Below are positions 7,329-12,099 of a DNA stretch of 21,929 nucleotides, one piece after another; within the stretch, counting starts at the first letter, position 1, and each line of letters begins with the position of its first letter. The notes beneath the pieces were generated by a model. That model did no database searches. It saw nothing but the letters and a program-made list of their open reading frames with translations, and was not told the DNA's origin. The position numbers and the translations under genes are program-made. This DNA is from a virus, in IMG/VR virus record IMGVR_UViG_3300031746_000193, positions 1-21,929 of that record, one strand, 5' to 3'.

Positions 7329-7527
7329 CCACACTCCACTTCCAACACGAAGTCCCCCCGCTCACCGGAGGGAAGAAGCTCTGAAGCCTCATCTGTCCTT
7401 GCCCCGCCAATGGCCCAGGAGCCATATAGGGAAACACCCGAGGAGGGTCCTTATGGCAGAACCCCTCATCCACCTTCTCGTCAGGCTGTACCCAATATCT
7501 ACAAGTACGACAGTTGCCAGGAGTCAT
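7306..7527 (-). CDS. Small Cys-rich, zinc-binding-like phage protein
   Basis: A 73-aa protein with Cys at NCRTCRYW, GFCHKDPP and SCWKW, the layout of a common small phage protein (C.xC.yW...G.C...PP......C..W). The four Cys probably bind one metal ion. It precedes the large terminase and overlaps its start by 23 nt, which suggests coupled translation. An AAGGTGG ribosome site lies 6 nt before the ATG, overlapping the end of the small membrane gene at 7531-7674. Its function is not known to me. Similar proteins occur at many positions in phage genomes, so context adds little. Confidence 0.75.
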   Translation of the reverse strand: MTPGNCRTCRYWVQPDEKVDEGFCHKDPPRVFPYMAPGPLAGQGQMRLQSFFPPVSGGTSCWKWSVDEKTQKN

Positions 7528-7530
7528 AAC

Positions 7531-7674
7531 CTACCACCTTCCCCAAATCATAATTGTTCCAAATGCAGCAAATAGAAAGGCGAATAGTCCTAAACCCCCA
7601 AGCCACTTACACGATATCGCCGCTGCAATCCAAATACAACCAGTTGTTATCGCCCTTGCTAATTCAATACCCAT
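7531..7674 (-). CDS. Small membrane protein (47 aa)
   Basis: A 47-aa hydrophobic protein, MGIELARAITTGCIWIAAAI then SCKW then a Gly/Leu/Phe-rich second segment ending IMIWGRW. It predicts two short membrane-spanning segments with a positively charged turn. GGGG lies 4 nt before the ATG. Its stop is followed within 3 nt by the ATG of the Cys-rich gene, and its start overlaps the 35-aa frame upstream by 16 nt. A late-expressed micro-membrane protein could take part in lysis or superinfection exclusion, but this is a guess from composition only. Confidence 0.6.
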   Translation of the reverse strand: MGIELARAITTGCIWIAAAISCKWLGGLGLFAFLFAAFGTIMIWGRW

Positions 7675-7766
7675 AAAACCCCTTTATATTTTCGTACCCA
7701 GGAGCCATATACATCGATATCCCAGAATCCCGGTCGAGGGGGGCCCGGGGGGGTCCCGGGAATCAT
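7659..7766 (-). CDS. Possible 35-aa protein with a Pro/Gly-rich start
   Basis: A 35-aa frame beginning MIPGTPPGPPRPGFWDIDVY and ending WVRKYKGVLWVLN. GGGAGGG lies 4 nt before the ATG. The Pro/Gly start is encoded by a striking run of C and G (7734-7762). The frame overlaps the next gene by 16 nt and its own start overlaps the preceding mini-frame's TGA (ATGA), a pattern repeated across this operon. Aromatic residues suggest a small amphipathic peptide. No known family. The frame could be chance, though the ribosome site is among the best in this stretch. Confidence 0.45.
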   Translation of the reverse strand: MIPGTPPGPPRPGFWDIDVYGSWVRKYKGVLWVLN

Positions 7767-7861
7767 TTTACCCTCCCTACATTGTGAATCTTAAGGTTTA
7801 CGTAACATATATTATCAGACATAACGCTCGTAGGTGCTAATGAATTCAATAGGTTAGTCAT
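7763..7861 (-). CDS. Possible 32-aa protein after the small terminase gene
   Basis: A 32-aa frame starting MTNLLNSLAPTSVMSDNICY, 32 nt after the stop of the small terminase candidate. AAGG lies 7 nt before the ATG. The TGA overlaps the next ATG (ATGA), the coupling seen elsewhere in this genome. There is no recognisable motif. It is listed because otherwise 7767-7893 would be an unexplained gap in a dense operon; it may equally be a leader with no product. Confidence 0.3.
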   Translation of the reverse strand: MTNLLNSLAPTSVMSDNICYVNLKIHNVGRVK

Positions 7862-7893
7862 TACAAACCTTGTGAATCAGCTATAACAATAAG

Positions 7894-8436
7894 TCAAATC
7901 CCTGTTTTACCCTCATTACTGGACATATTGTCAACTACTTCTGCCTCCTGGATCTCTTGATCTACTATCTGCTTTGCCTTAATCAGGTCAGCGTAGAAGA
8001 CTATCGATGTTGATTTGCCCTCTTCCAAGCGTTCTTTATCATATTTAGTGCCAAAAGAGTTATTCAGAACATTGATAAGGCCAATTTTTGCTTGGTCACC
8101 CATTGCATTGATTGACTCTTTATTCCTATCCAAATAGCTCTTAACCAATCTATTATGAAGTTCTAAGTCATTACATTGGATAATTTTTAATATCTCTGAT
8201 CTATGAGCTGTGTAGTAATTTATATCTTTAGCTTCTATATTACTTCTTTTAAGGAATCTCCATATTGTTGAGGGGTTAACGTCTTGGTGTTGGGCGATAT
8301 CTGCATTTGAGACACCAGCCATTGCGAGGGCTTTAACTTTTTGTGGGTTCAGTTTATTTGGTTTGGTTATGCGTTTTAATTGCGGAGATGTGATTGATTG
8401 ATCTATTTTTATTACGGCTTGAGTTTGTTTATCCAT
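7894..8436 (-). CDS. Putative terminase small subunit (HTH protein)
   Basis: A 180-aa protein with a clear helix-turn-helix at about residues 28-65: NPQKVKALAMAGVSNADIAQ followed by NPSTIWRFLKR. The C-terminal region is helical with a Glu/Lys-rich stretch and an acidic tail. Small terminases recognise the packaging site with an N-terminal HTH and form rings through helical C-terminal domains. This gene is first in the late operon, upstream of the large subunit, with only very small genes between, so the assignment fits well. AAGGA lies 4 nt before the ATG and a near-consensus promoter is about 100 nt upstream. It could alternatively be a transcription regulator of the late operon. No alignment was possible. 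Confidence 0.65.
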   Translation of the reverse strand: MDKQTQAVIKIDQSITSPQLKRITKPNKLNPQKVKALAMAGVSNADIAQHQDVNPSTIWRFLKRSNIEAKDINYYTAHRSEILKIIQCNDLELHNRLVKSYLDRNKESINAMGDQAKIGLINVLNNSFGTKYDKERLEEGKSTSIVFYADLIKAKQIVDQEIQEAEVVDNMSSNEGKTGI

Positions 8437-8538
8437 TCAGTCCTTATTGAGTGTATTGTAAGTCACTTCGGGAATGGATCCTTTATTTCATCCCTGGAGC
8501 TCGTTCTTTTTTTAGCTGCTTGCGAATCAATAAATAGG

Positions 8539-8568
8539 AATATATACACAGATTGGAAAAGATGTCAA
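8539..8568 (-). promoter_or_regulatory. Predicted late-operon promoter
   Basis: On the minus strand, TTGACA (8568-8563) is followed by TATATT (8544-8539) with an 18-nt spacer, or by TATATA (8546-8541) with 16 nt. It points at the small terminase gene with a leader of about 95 nt. The gap 8437-8745 holds this promoter, the rightward one at 8695-8723 and no convincing gene. Confidence 0.6.
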
Positions 8569-8694
8569 GATAAATCAGCAGAGGATAATGATATTGGTGG
8601 ATTGTAAGTTGTATATTTATACATTCAGGTGTGTGCGTGATTCATTTAAGAATGGTTTGTGAAAAGATAAACATCTAAAACAACAAAATAAACC

Positions 8695-8723
8695 TTGACA
8701 ACCTGAATTACTTTTGTTATGTT
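8695..8723 (+). promoter_or_regulatory. Predicted promoter for the RHH-HNH island
   Basis: TTGACA (8695-8700), a 17-nt spacer and TATGTT (8718-8723) form a good sigma70-type promoter. The expected start is near 8730, just before the AAAGGGGGTG ribosome site of the ribbon-helix-helix gene. It is divergent from the late promoter at 8539-8568. Confidence 0.65.
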
Positions 8724-8745
8724 AGTTTTGAAAGGGGGTGATTCG

Positions 8746-8895
8746 ATGAAAGCCTACACGTTAAAAATTGAGGATGATGCACTCTGGAGGGCAGTTAAAG
8801 GTAAGGCCGCATTAAAGGGAATATCTATTAAAAATTTAATAGAAAAATTATTAAGAAATTGGATTAAGGATACGGAAGATGGGAAGAAAGCCTAA
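8746..8895 (+). CDS. Ribbon-helix-helix (CopG/Arc-like) protein
   Basis: A 49-aa protein with the classic layout of a short strand (AYTLKIED), helix A (ALWRAVKGKAALKG) and helix B (SIKNLIEKLLRNWIKD). RHH proteins bind DNA as dimers through the strand, here with Tyr4, Leu6 and Ile8 alternating. A strong AAAGGGGGTG ribosome site lies 5 nt before ATG, downstream of a good promoter. The 3' end overlaps the HNH gene start by 17 nt in another frame, so the two are translated together. It probably autoregulates this island or the divergent late promoter 150-200 nt away; that is inference from position. Confidence 0.7.
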   Translation: MKAYTLKIEDDALWRAVKGKAALKGISIKNLIEKLLRNWIKDTEDGKKA

Positions 8896-9169
8896 AGATG
8901 GGTTTATTAGTGCCTGTAGGTCAAGGCAAATTGCCAGAGTCAAATTAGAGAAGGCTTTGGGTTATGAATTACCAAATAATATTTGTGTCCATCATATCAA
9001 CGGCAATCCTTTTGACAATGACATTTCTAATCTCAAGCCATTAACCAATTCAGAACATAGCAAGTTGCATCTTAAAGAATGGTGGGACCAGTTATATTTA
9101 GAATCCCCAAATAATTTATTAATTGAATTGGAAGAAGCAATCCAGGATCTAAATAATTCATATAATTAG
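8879..9169 (+). CDS. HNH endonuclease
   Basis: A 96-aa protein with an HNH core near residues 35-70: CVHHINGNPFDNDISNLKPL followed by TNSEHSKLH. This matches HNH_3-type homing endonucleases, with His-His as the metal and catalytic pair, Asn in NDISNL and the final His. There is no separate DNA-binding domain apart from the basic N-terminus (GRKPKDGF...SRQIARVK), so it resembles free-standing phage HNH enzymes. The start overlaps the RHH gene; AAGAT-type sequence precedes it, so coupling is likely. It may be a mobile homing gene inserted between the head and replication modules, or it may nick DNA near the packaging start, as HNH proteins near terminases do in other phages. A probable terminator follows. 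Confidence 0.85.
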   Translation: MGRKPKDGFISACRSRQIARVKLEKALGYELPNNICVHHINGNPFDNDISNLKPLTNSEHSKLHLKEWWDQLYLESPNNLLIELEEAIQDLNNSYN

Positions 9170-9199
9170 GGCCTCAAATCTATTGGATGCCCTTTTTTT
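9169..9199 (+). terminator. Possible terminator after the HNH gene
   Basis: GGGC (9169-9172) can pair with GCCC (9189-9192), with a weak ATC/GAT extension inside, followed by seven T (9193-9199). The stem is short and bulged, so termination may be partial, letting some transcripts reach the tiny genes downstream. Confidence 0.45.
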
Positions 9200-9214
9200 G
9201 AAAGGAGAATGAAG

Positions 9215-9370
9215 ATGTGGGATCAAATAGCTGAAGTAGAGGCGATAGACGGAACAAAACATATCATATCCTGTAAATCGTCCTGGAGTAACTTAGAAGT
9301 TATAGCCTATGCTGGTTTGGTGTGGCGATATCGTGTAAAAATTATCTCAAGAATAGATATCCAACCTTAA
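9215..9370 (+). CDS. Hypothetical protein (51 aa)
   Basis: A 51-aa protein starting MWDQIAEVEAIDGTKHIISC and ending in basic and hydrophobic strands (LVWRYRVKIISRIDIQP). AGGAG lies 7 nt before this ATG; an ATG two codons earlier is too close to the site. The pattern of alternating strands suggests a small beta-sheet protein. No family is recognisable. It is separated from the HNH gene by the possible terminator, and no separate promoter is obvious. Confidence 0.55.
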   Translation: MWDQIAEVEAIDGTKHIISCKSSWSNLEVIAYAGLVWRYRVKIISRIDIQP

Positions 9371-9413
9371 TTAGTCGCTGACCTATCGGCATGACGGGGA
9401 GAAAGGATTTGAA

Positions 9414-9524
9414 ATGAAAAAGCAAGTTTGGTATTGTCCTAAATGTAATTATCATTCAACCTATCATCGCCAAGGATATCCTTGCCCTTGTTGTGGACAT
9501 CCTGAAATGAAGGAGAAACTATGA
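9414..9524 (+). CDS. Zinc-ribbon mini-protein (36 aa)
   Basis: A 36-aa protein with YCPKCNY and CPCCGHP, giving the C-x2-C ... C-x-C-C arrangement of a rubredoxin-like zinc ribbon that fills nearly the whole length. GGAGAAAGGATTTGAA precedes the ATG. The TGA overlaps the next ATG (ATGA). Small zinc ribbons of this kind are common in phages; they may bind nucleic acid or host proteins, but no role is shown. Confidence 0.6.
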   Translation: MKKQVWYCPKCNYHSTYHRQGYPCPCCGHPEMKEKL

Positions 9525-9586
9525 AACAGGCATTTTTTATCTTAGGCTATATGGCTATTTGGCTTTGGCTTTTGAGCCGGATTTAA
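9521..9586 (+). CDS. Possible single-pass membrane micropeptide (21 aa)
   Basis: A 21-aa frame, MKQAFFILGYMAIWLWLLSRI, almost entirely a membrane helix with a Lys at the front and an Arg at the end. GGAG lies 5 nt before the ATG, which overlaps the preceding TGA. Its 3' end runs 32 nt into the convergent minus-strand zinc-ribbon gene (9555-9809). Such peptides can be real in phages; the evidence is the ribosome site and coupling only. Confidence 0.4.
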   Translation: MKQAFFILGYMAIWLWLLSRI

Positions 9587-9809
9587 TCCTTCTCCTATTC
9601 GCTCCTTTATGTACTCTTTTCTTCCTTTGGTATCCAGCCTCATGTCCTTTGCCTTTCCAGAGTGGACCATGTTCAGGCTCAAGGATATTATGCTGGTCCT
9701 GTTTGGCCTTAACCTTTGACTCATACTCGAAGTCATCGCTTCTTCCGCAATGCAGACAGCGCCTTTCATTCCCAATTGTACCATTACACCAGAGGCATTT
9801 CTTATTCAT
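9555..9809 (-). CDS. Zinc-ribbon protein with basic tail (84 aa)
   Basis: An 84-aa protein. The N-terminus MNKKCLWCNGTIGNERRCLHC has two C-x2-C pairs (Cys5/Cys8 and Cys18/Cys21), a compact zinc ribbon. The rest is charged and ends in a strongly basic tail (RKKRVHKGANRRRIK and KAKAK), which suggests nucleic-acid binding. GGAGG lies 4 nt before ATG and is inside the 3' end of the upstream 37-aa frame. It is the last gene of the leftward replication operon and converges on the plus-strand island. Competing frames on both strands lack a ribosome site of this quality. Confidence 0.65.
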   Translation of the reverse strand: MNKKCLWCNGTIGNERRCLHCGRSDDFEYESKVKAKQDQHNILEPEHGPLWKGKGHEAGYQRKKRVHKGANRRRIKSGSKAKAK

Positions 9810-9915
9810 CTAACCTCCAAATATAAGCCTGTGAGCTTACTGGATGCCCCTTAAACAAGACTTTATTGTATCCTCCAGCCCTTATCCCACCACCAAGGGT
9901 CTTTAGGCTTTCCAT
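9802..9915 (-). CDS. Possible 37-aa protein resembling an HNH-associated segment
   Basis: A 37-aa frame starting MESLKTLGGGIRAGGYNKVL and ending SSQAYIWRLDE. GGAG lies 5 nt before the ATG, inside the preceding gene. It overlaps that gene by 13 nt and the zinc-ribbon gene by 8 nt. The pattern G-Y-x3-L-x-K-G-H-P ... Y-I-W-R recalls the segment G-Y-x-L-V-x-x-x-x-H-P ... G-Y-x-x-E-H that precedes the HNH core in many phage endonucleases. The catalytic part is absent, so if related it is a remnant or a repurposed domain. The similarity is by eye and weak. Confidence 0.45.
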   Translation of the reverse strand: MESLKTLGGGIRAGGYNKVLFKGHPVSSQAYIWRLDE

Positions 9916-10262
9916 CTGATCTCCGCTTCTTCGACGGCGCCCGAGTTCTTGACAATAAATACGCGATAGAATACCCGACCATTGGATACCCGGGACCAGA
10001 CCCAGCCCGGCATTCCTTTGGCTTGGATAGTCTTGATTTTCTCAGACTTATGGCCCAGATCGCTAACTTGGTGGAAAAAATATCCGCCTTCAAAGAAAGA
10101 AATAAGATCAAAGACAGAAAAGTAATCCTTATGTATCGCATTGGTTTTACCTCCAAAAAAGGCCGTCGTATAACCCGGACCCTCTACTTGATGACCGATA
10201 CCCTCAAGGATCTTCTTTACCTCGCGACAGAAGATTAAACCTTTAGCGCGGTTGTTTGGCAT
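9903..10262 (-). CDS. PD-(D/E)XK-like nuclease or resolvase candidate
   Basis: A 119-aa protein matching the compact phage PD-(D/E)XK/Holliday-junction-resolvase-like layout. The N-terminal helix is RAKGLIFCREVKKILEGIGH, followed by a strand and then FSVFDLISFFEGGYFFHQVS. In this fold the catalytic acid is in FDLI (Asp52) and the second position often reads QVK or QVS (Gln65), as here. The later WVWSRVSNGRVFYRVFIVK forms further strands. It may process recombination or replication intermediates. It follows the DUF1376 replication gene with a 20-nt overlap, which fits. The lack of a clear Lys after Gln-Val means activity is not certain. Confidence 0.6.
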   Translation of the reverse strand: MPNNRAKGLIFCREVKKILEGIGHQVEGPGYTTAFFGGKTNAIHKDYFSVFDLISFFEGGYFFHQVSDLGHKSEKIKTIQAKGMPGWVWSRVSNGRVFYRVFIVKNSGAVEEAEIRWKA

Positions 10263-10944
10263 TCCACTCTCCTATAGTCCCATCCCTATCAAGATACTTG
10301 ACGGGTTCGATTGGTTTAATGGATTTTGGAATTTGAATGGGTTTGTCTTTTTGCTTATTAAGAATCCAATTCGTTATGAATCGCCTTGTCTTTTGTCTTT
10401 TTGGATTATTTAAAAGCCAAGTATCCATTTCTTTATTTAATTGATCCCAATCTATCCAGGAATTGAGCTTTTTAATTTCCTCAATCCATTCTTCATCGGA
10501 TAATTTTCTTTTCTTTATATATTTCTTTTCTTTATTAGAAGATGAAGAAGAAGATGAAGAGCGATCTTCCGGCAATCGCACAGGGATCGCACCGGCGATA
10601 TGATCTTTCCACCTTTTTCTATTACCATATATCCCTTTTTGTGATTGTAATTCTGCATATTTAGCTTGTTTTTCCCTTTCCTCTTCCAACCTTTTATTAA
10701 ATAGTAAATTTCCACCGTTCGATATGAACTTTTTTCCCACGGTCCCTGACCACATTTTATACATCGTTCGTGTATCGGAAATTCCCGCTATTCTTGAAAG
10801 AGAAGCCATGTCACAAGGTATCGGACCATTTACCCATTCATACATTAAGAGCCTCGCATAAGCGCCTACCTGTGCTACTGTCCAGCCAGCCGTATCCATA
10901 TAAAAGTCAGAAGCATAAAGTTGGAATGCAGGAGCTTTACCCAA
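10243..10944 (-). CDS. DUF1376/YdaU-like replication protein
   Basis: A 233-aa protein. The first about 90 residues match the DUF1376 family: PAFQLYASDFYMDTAGWTVA, then GAYARLLMYEWVNGPIP and the DMASLSRIAG helix. These proteins occur in phage replication modules in place of a DnaD-like or O-like initiator. A linker of eight Ser encoded by (TCT/TCA)n follows at about 129-136. The C-terminal part (WIDWDQLNKEMDTWLLNNP then QKTRRFITNWILNK) resembles the DnaD/DnaB-like tail used to recruit helicase. The start is TTG at 10944 with AAGGA 6 nt upstream; no in-frame ATG is available upstream. It is the second gene after the HTH regulator. A role in origin loading is inferred from the family. Confidence 0.8.
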   Translation of the reverse strand: MGKAPAFQLYASDFYMDTAGWTVAQVGAYARLLMYEWVNGPIPCDMASLSRIAGISDTRTMYKMWSGTVGKKFISNGGNLLFNKRLEEEREKQAKYAELQSQKGIYGNRKRWKDHIAGAIPVRLPEDRSSSSSSSSNKEKKYIKKRKLSDEEWIEEIKKLNSWIDWDQLNKEMDTWLLNNPKRQKTRRFITNWILNKQKDKPIQIPKSIKPIEPVKYLDRDGTIGEWNAKQPR

Positions 10945-10964
10945 TGGGTATCCTTATCCGGGAT

Positions 10965-11141
10965 CTACCCCAACAGGTAGTCCAGTGAGGCCCCGGTATG
11001 CTGTTTGATTAAAATCGCCCTCTTCTTAGAAAGCTTGGCGTCCCCTCGCCATATCTTGTAGGCAAGATCGGGATGACCACCTATAATTCTGGAAAGTTCT
11101 TTGGGCGATTCTATACCAACGGATTTAAGTTTCTTTTCCAT
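10965..11141 (-). CDS. Cro/CI-like helix-turn-helix regulator (58 aa)
   Basis: A 58-aa protein with a Cro/XRE-like fold: KSVGIESPKELSRIIGGHPD (HTH helices 1-2), AYKIWRGDAKLSKKRAILI and the family-typical end TGASLDYLLG. It lacks a C-terminal dimerisation or protease domain, so it is more Cro-like than CI-like. Its promoter at 11152-11178 has consensus -35 and -10 boxes and would start transcription only about 4 nt before the ATG, so the message is probably leaderless. Palindromic sites lie in that promoter and next to the divergent one (see operators), and it is the obvious candidate to bind them. It is the first gene of the leftward replication operon. No integrase is nearby, so its name as a lysogeny regulator is not proven. 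Confidence 0.75.
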   Translation of the reverse strand: MEKKLKSVGIESPKELSRIIGGHPDLAYKIWRGDAKLSKKRAILIKQHTGASLDYLLG

Positions 11142-11151
11142 TGAGAAACAG

Positions 11152-11178
11152 ATTATAGAAGTATTTTCTTTTTGTCAA
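11152..11178 (-). promoter_or_regulatory. Leftward promoter for the HTH regulator
   Basis: On the minus strand TTGACA (11178-11173) and TATAAT (11157-11152) are both perfect matches, with a short 15-nt spacer. The predicted start is near 11145 and the ATG is at 11141, so almost no leader remains. An operator copy lies in the spacer. The short spacer may make it a weak or regulated promoter. Confidence 0.65.
11157..11169. promoter_or_regulatory. Operator copy 1 (AGAA-N5-TTCT)
   Basis: AGAAGTATTTTCT on the plus strand, which reads AGAAAATACTTCT on the minus strand, is an exact copy of 11228-11240 in opposite orientation. It fills the spacer of the leftward promoter. Binding there would block that promoter. 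Its centre is 71 nt from that of the second copy. Confidence 0.6.
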
Positions 11179-11186
11179 GTGTTTTT

Positions 11187-11201
11187 TAGGTGGAGAACCT
11201 A
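11187..11201. promoter_or_regulatory. Inverted repeat TAGGT-GGAGA-ACCTA
   Basis: A perfect 5-5-5 inverted repeat of a sequence different from the AGAA operators, lying between them in the divergent control region. It may bind another regulator or be a third, unrelated site. Confidence 0.4.
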
Positions 11202-11227
11202 TTGTGAAAAGAAAAACAGGTTAAACA

Positions 11228-11240
11228 AGAAAATACTTCT
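11228..11240. promoter_or_regulatory. Operator copy 2 (AGAA-N5-TTCT)
   Basis: AGAAAATACTTCT, extended to a 6-bp-arm inverted repeat CAAGAA-AATAC-TTCTTG at 11226-11242. It abuts and overlaps the -35 of the rightward promoter by one base (three with the extended arms), so a bound repressor would exclude RNA polymerase. Confidence 0.6.
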
Positions 11241-11268
11241 TGACATTTCCGAAAAAGTTATTTAAGAT
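11240..11268 (+). promoter_or_regulatory. Rightward promoter for the early operon
   Basis: TTGACA (11240-11245), a 17-nt spacer and TAAGAT (11263-11268) point rightward. The predicted start near 11275 coincides with the ATG at 11276, suggesting a leaderless first message. It would drive the long plus-strand operon to the terminator at 18379. Confidence 0.6.
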
Positions 11269-11275
11269 GAAAACC

Positions 11276-11470
11276 ATGAAATCGAATCCCAAGATCTCAG
11301 TCATGTCTTATGAACTCAATCATAATCGGGTTGAATGCGTTTATGATCAAATTGACTGGCTCTGGTATATTGTATATCAGGGCCATACCACTTGTTATGG
11401 CGGCTTCCCGGAGGCCTCAGGCCGGATGGATGATGCGATAAAGGAGATAAATGATCTTCTGCCCAATTAG
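11276..11470 (+). CDS. Hypothetical first gene of the rightward operon (64 aa)
   Basis: A 64-aa protein, MKSNPKISVMSYELNHNRVE followed by a Trp/Tyr-rich strand region (YDQIDWLWYIVYQGHTTCYG) and a helix ending EINDLLPN. No known family. The ATG at 11276 lies at the expected transcription start, with no room for a ribosome site, as in leaderless phage regulator genes. An ATG nine codons later (11303) also lacks a good ribosome site; an upstream TTG at 11240 lies inside the promoter. As the first gene under a repressed promoter it may be an early host-takeover or control protein, but nothing in the sequence says so. Confidence 0.6.
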   Translation: MKSNPKISVMSYELNHNRVECVYDQIDWLWYIVYQGHTTCYGGFPEASGRMDDAIKEINDLLPN

Positions 11471-11481
11471 GAGAAACTTGA

Positions 11482-11673
11482 ATGAGATGTCATCAATGTC
11501 AACAGGAAATTACTTACGATCCTCCAACTACAAATAAAGGTCATGGGATGTTTTGGAAAATATCTTATCACGAAATGGTTTGGGGGGAATCTTCGATTTA
11601 CCCATTTCAAGTAGCGATGCAAATATTTTGTTGCATTGGGTGTTTAATAGACTGGTGCAGAAAACGGAAATGA
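11482..11673 (+). CDS. Cys-rich small protein (63 aa)
   Basis: A 63-aa protein with CHQCQQEITY at the start and IFCCIGCLIDWC near the end, so Cys pairs at both ends could bind a zinc ion. The central part is aromatic and polar (MFWKISYHEMVWGE). GGAG lies 8 nt before the ATG. Such two-Cys-cluster mini-proteins recur in this operon and in the leftward one. No specific family is recognised. It is followed by an unusual gene-free, GC-rich stretch. Confidence 0.65.
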   Translation: MRCHQCQQEITYDPPTTNKGHGMFWKISYHEMVWGESSIYPFQVAMQIFCCIGCLIDWCRKRK

Positions 11674-11940
11674 ATCCCATCTTTCCTGAGACTCCATAGG
11701 TCGGTCATTCCCGTTAATCGGGAAACCCGCAGGCGGTCCGTGACGGAGAGTTAGCGATAGACTCGGGGTAGGTAGTAGTTCTTTGAAAATGGCCGGTGCC
11801 TCACCACAGAGACAGCAGGGCGCGTTATAAAGGGGAGCAATGTCTGTGACCATCCTCTACCGGTCAGTAACTCCTGAGCCAATTGGCACAAGGGAAGGCC
11901 AAGCCCATAAGGGATGAGGGGGTTAGAAAGGGGTAATCTC
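11674..11940 (+). ncRNA. Candidate structured RNA element A (no gene)
   Basis: A 267-nt stretch inside the operon that is more GC-rich than its neighbours and contains no convincing gene. Visible stems on the plus strand are GGAAA/TTTCC (11666-11670 with 11682-11686), TTCCCG/CGGGAA with a 5-nt loop (11708-11724), TCCG/CGGA (11737-11747), GAGT/ACTC (11748-11764), and a nested domain closed by CCGGT/ACCGG (11793-11797 with 11859-11863) in which CACAG and ACA pair with TGTCTGTG (11841-11848) across a two-base bulge. CCC-ATAA-GGG (11904-11913) follows. It ends at the ribosome site of the next gene. A 25-codon frame (11840-11917) with AGGGGAG before it could be a leader peptide. The boundaries are approximate and no known RNA class is recognised. 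Confidence 0.4.
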
Positions 11941-12099
11941 ATGCCATATTTCCTCTGCGAGAAATCAAGTCAAAAATTCAAACTCAGCGATGAAGTCTGT
12001 ACCCTAAAGAAATGTCCATACTTGGTTGATCTCAAATGTACTGCACAGGTCAAATATGTTTGGAAGGTGATTAAGAGGAAAAGAGAGAACGGGAAATGA
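11941..12099 (+). CDS. Cys-containing small protein (52 aa)
   Basis: A 52-aa protein, MPYFLCEKSSQKFKLSDEVC then CPYLVDLKC and a basic helical tail (VWKVIKRKRENGK). Four Cys in C-x13-C-x6-C-x8-C may bind metal. AAAGGGG lies 7 nt before the ATG, directly after structured element A, so that element could control its translation. An in-frame ATG at 11914 would add nine residues but lacks a comparable ribosome site. Its TGA overlaps the methyltransferase ATG (ATGA). Function unknown. Confidence 0.6.
   Translation: MPYFLCEKSSQKFKLSDEVCTLKKCPYLVDLKCTAQVKYVWKVIKRKRENGK

Noticed and set aside
9863-10156. 97-aa minus-strand frame overlapping the nuclease-like gene
   Set aside because: It shares DNA with a better supported gene in another frame and lacks a ribosome site.
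10295-10320. tRNA-like GGTTCGATTGG motif
   Set aside because: It lies within the coding part of the DUF1376 gene and no cloverleaf can be formed around it.
11644-11942. Two minus-strand frames opposite structured element A
   Set aside because: They run against the operon, have no good ribosome site and one overlaps the 3' end of a coupled plus-strand gene.
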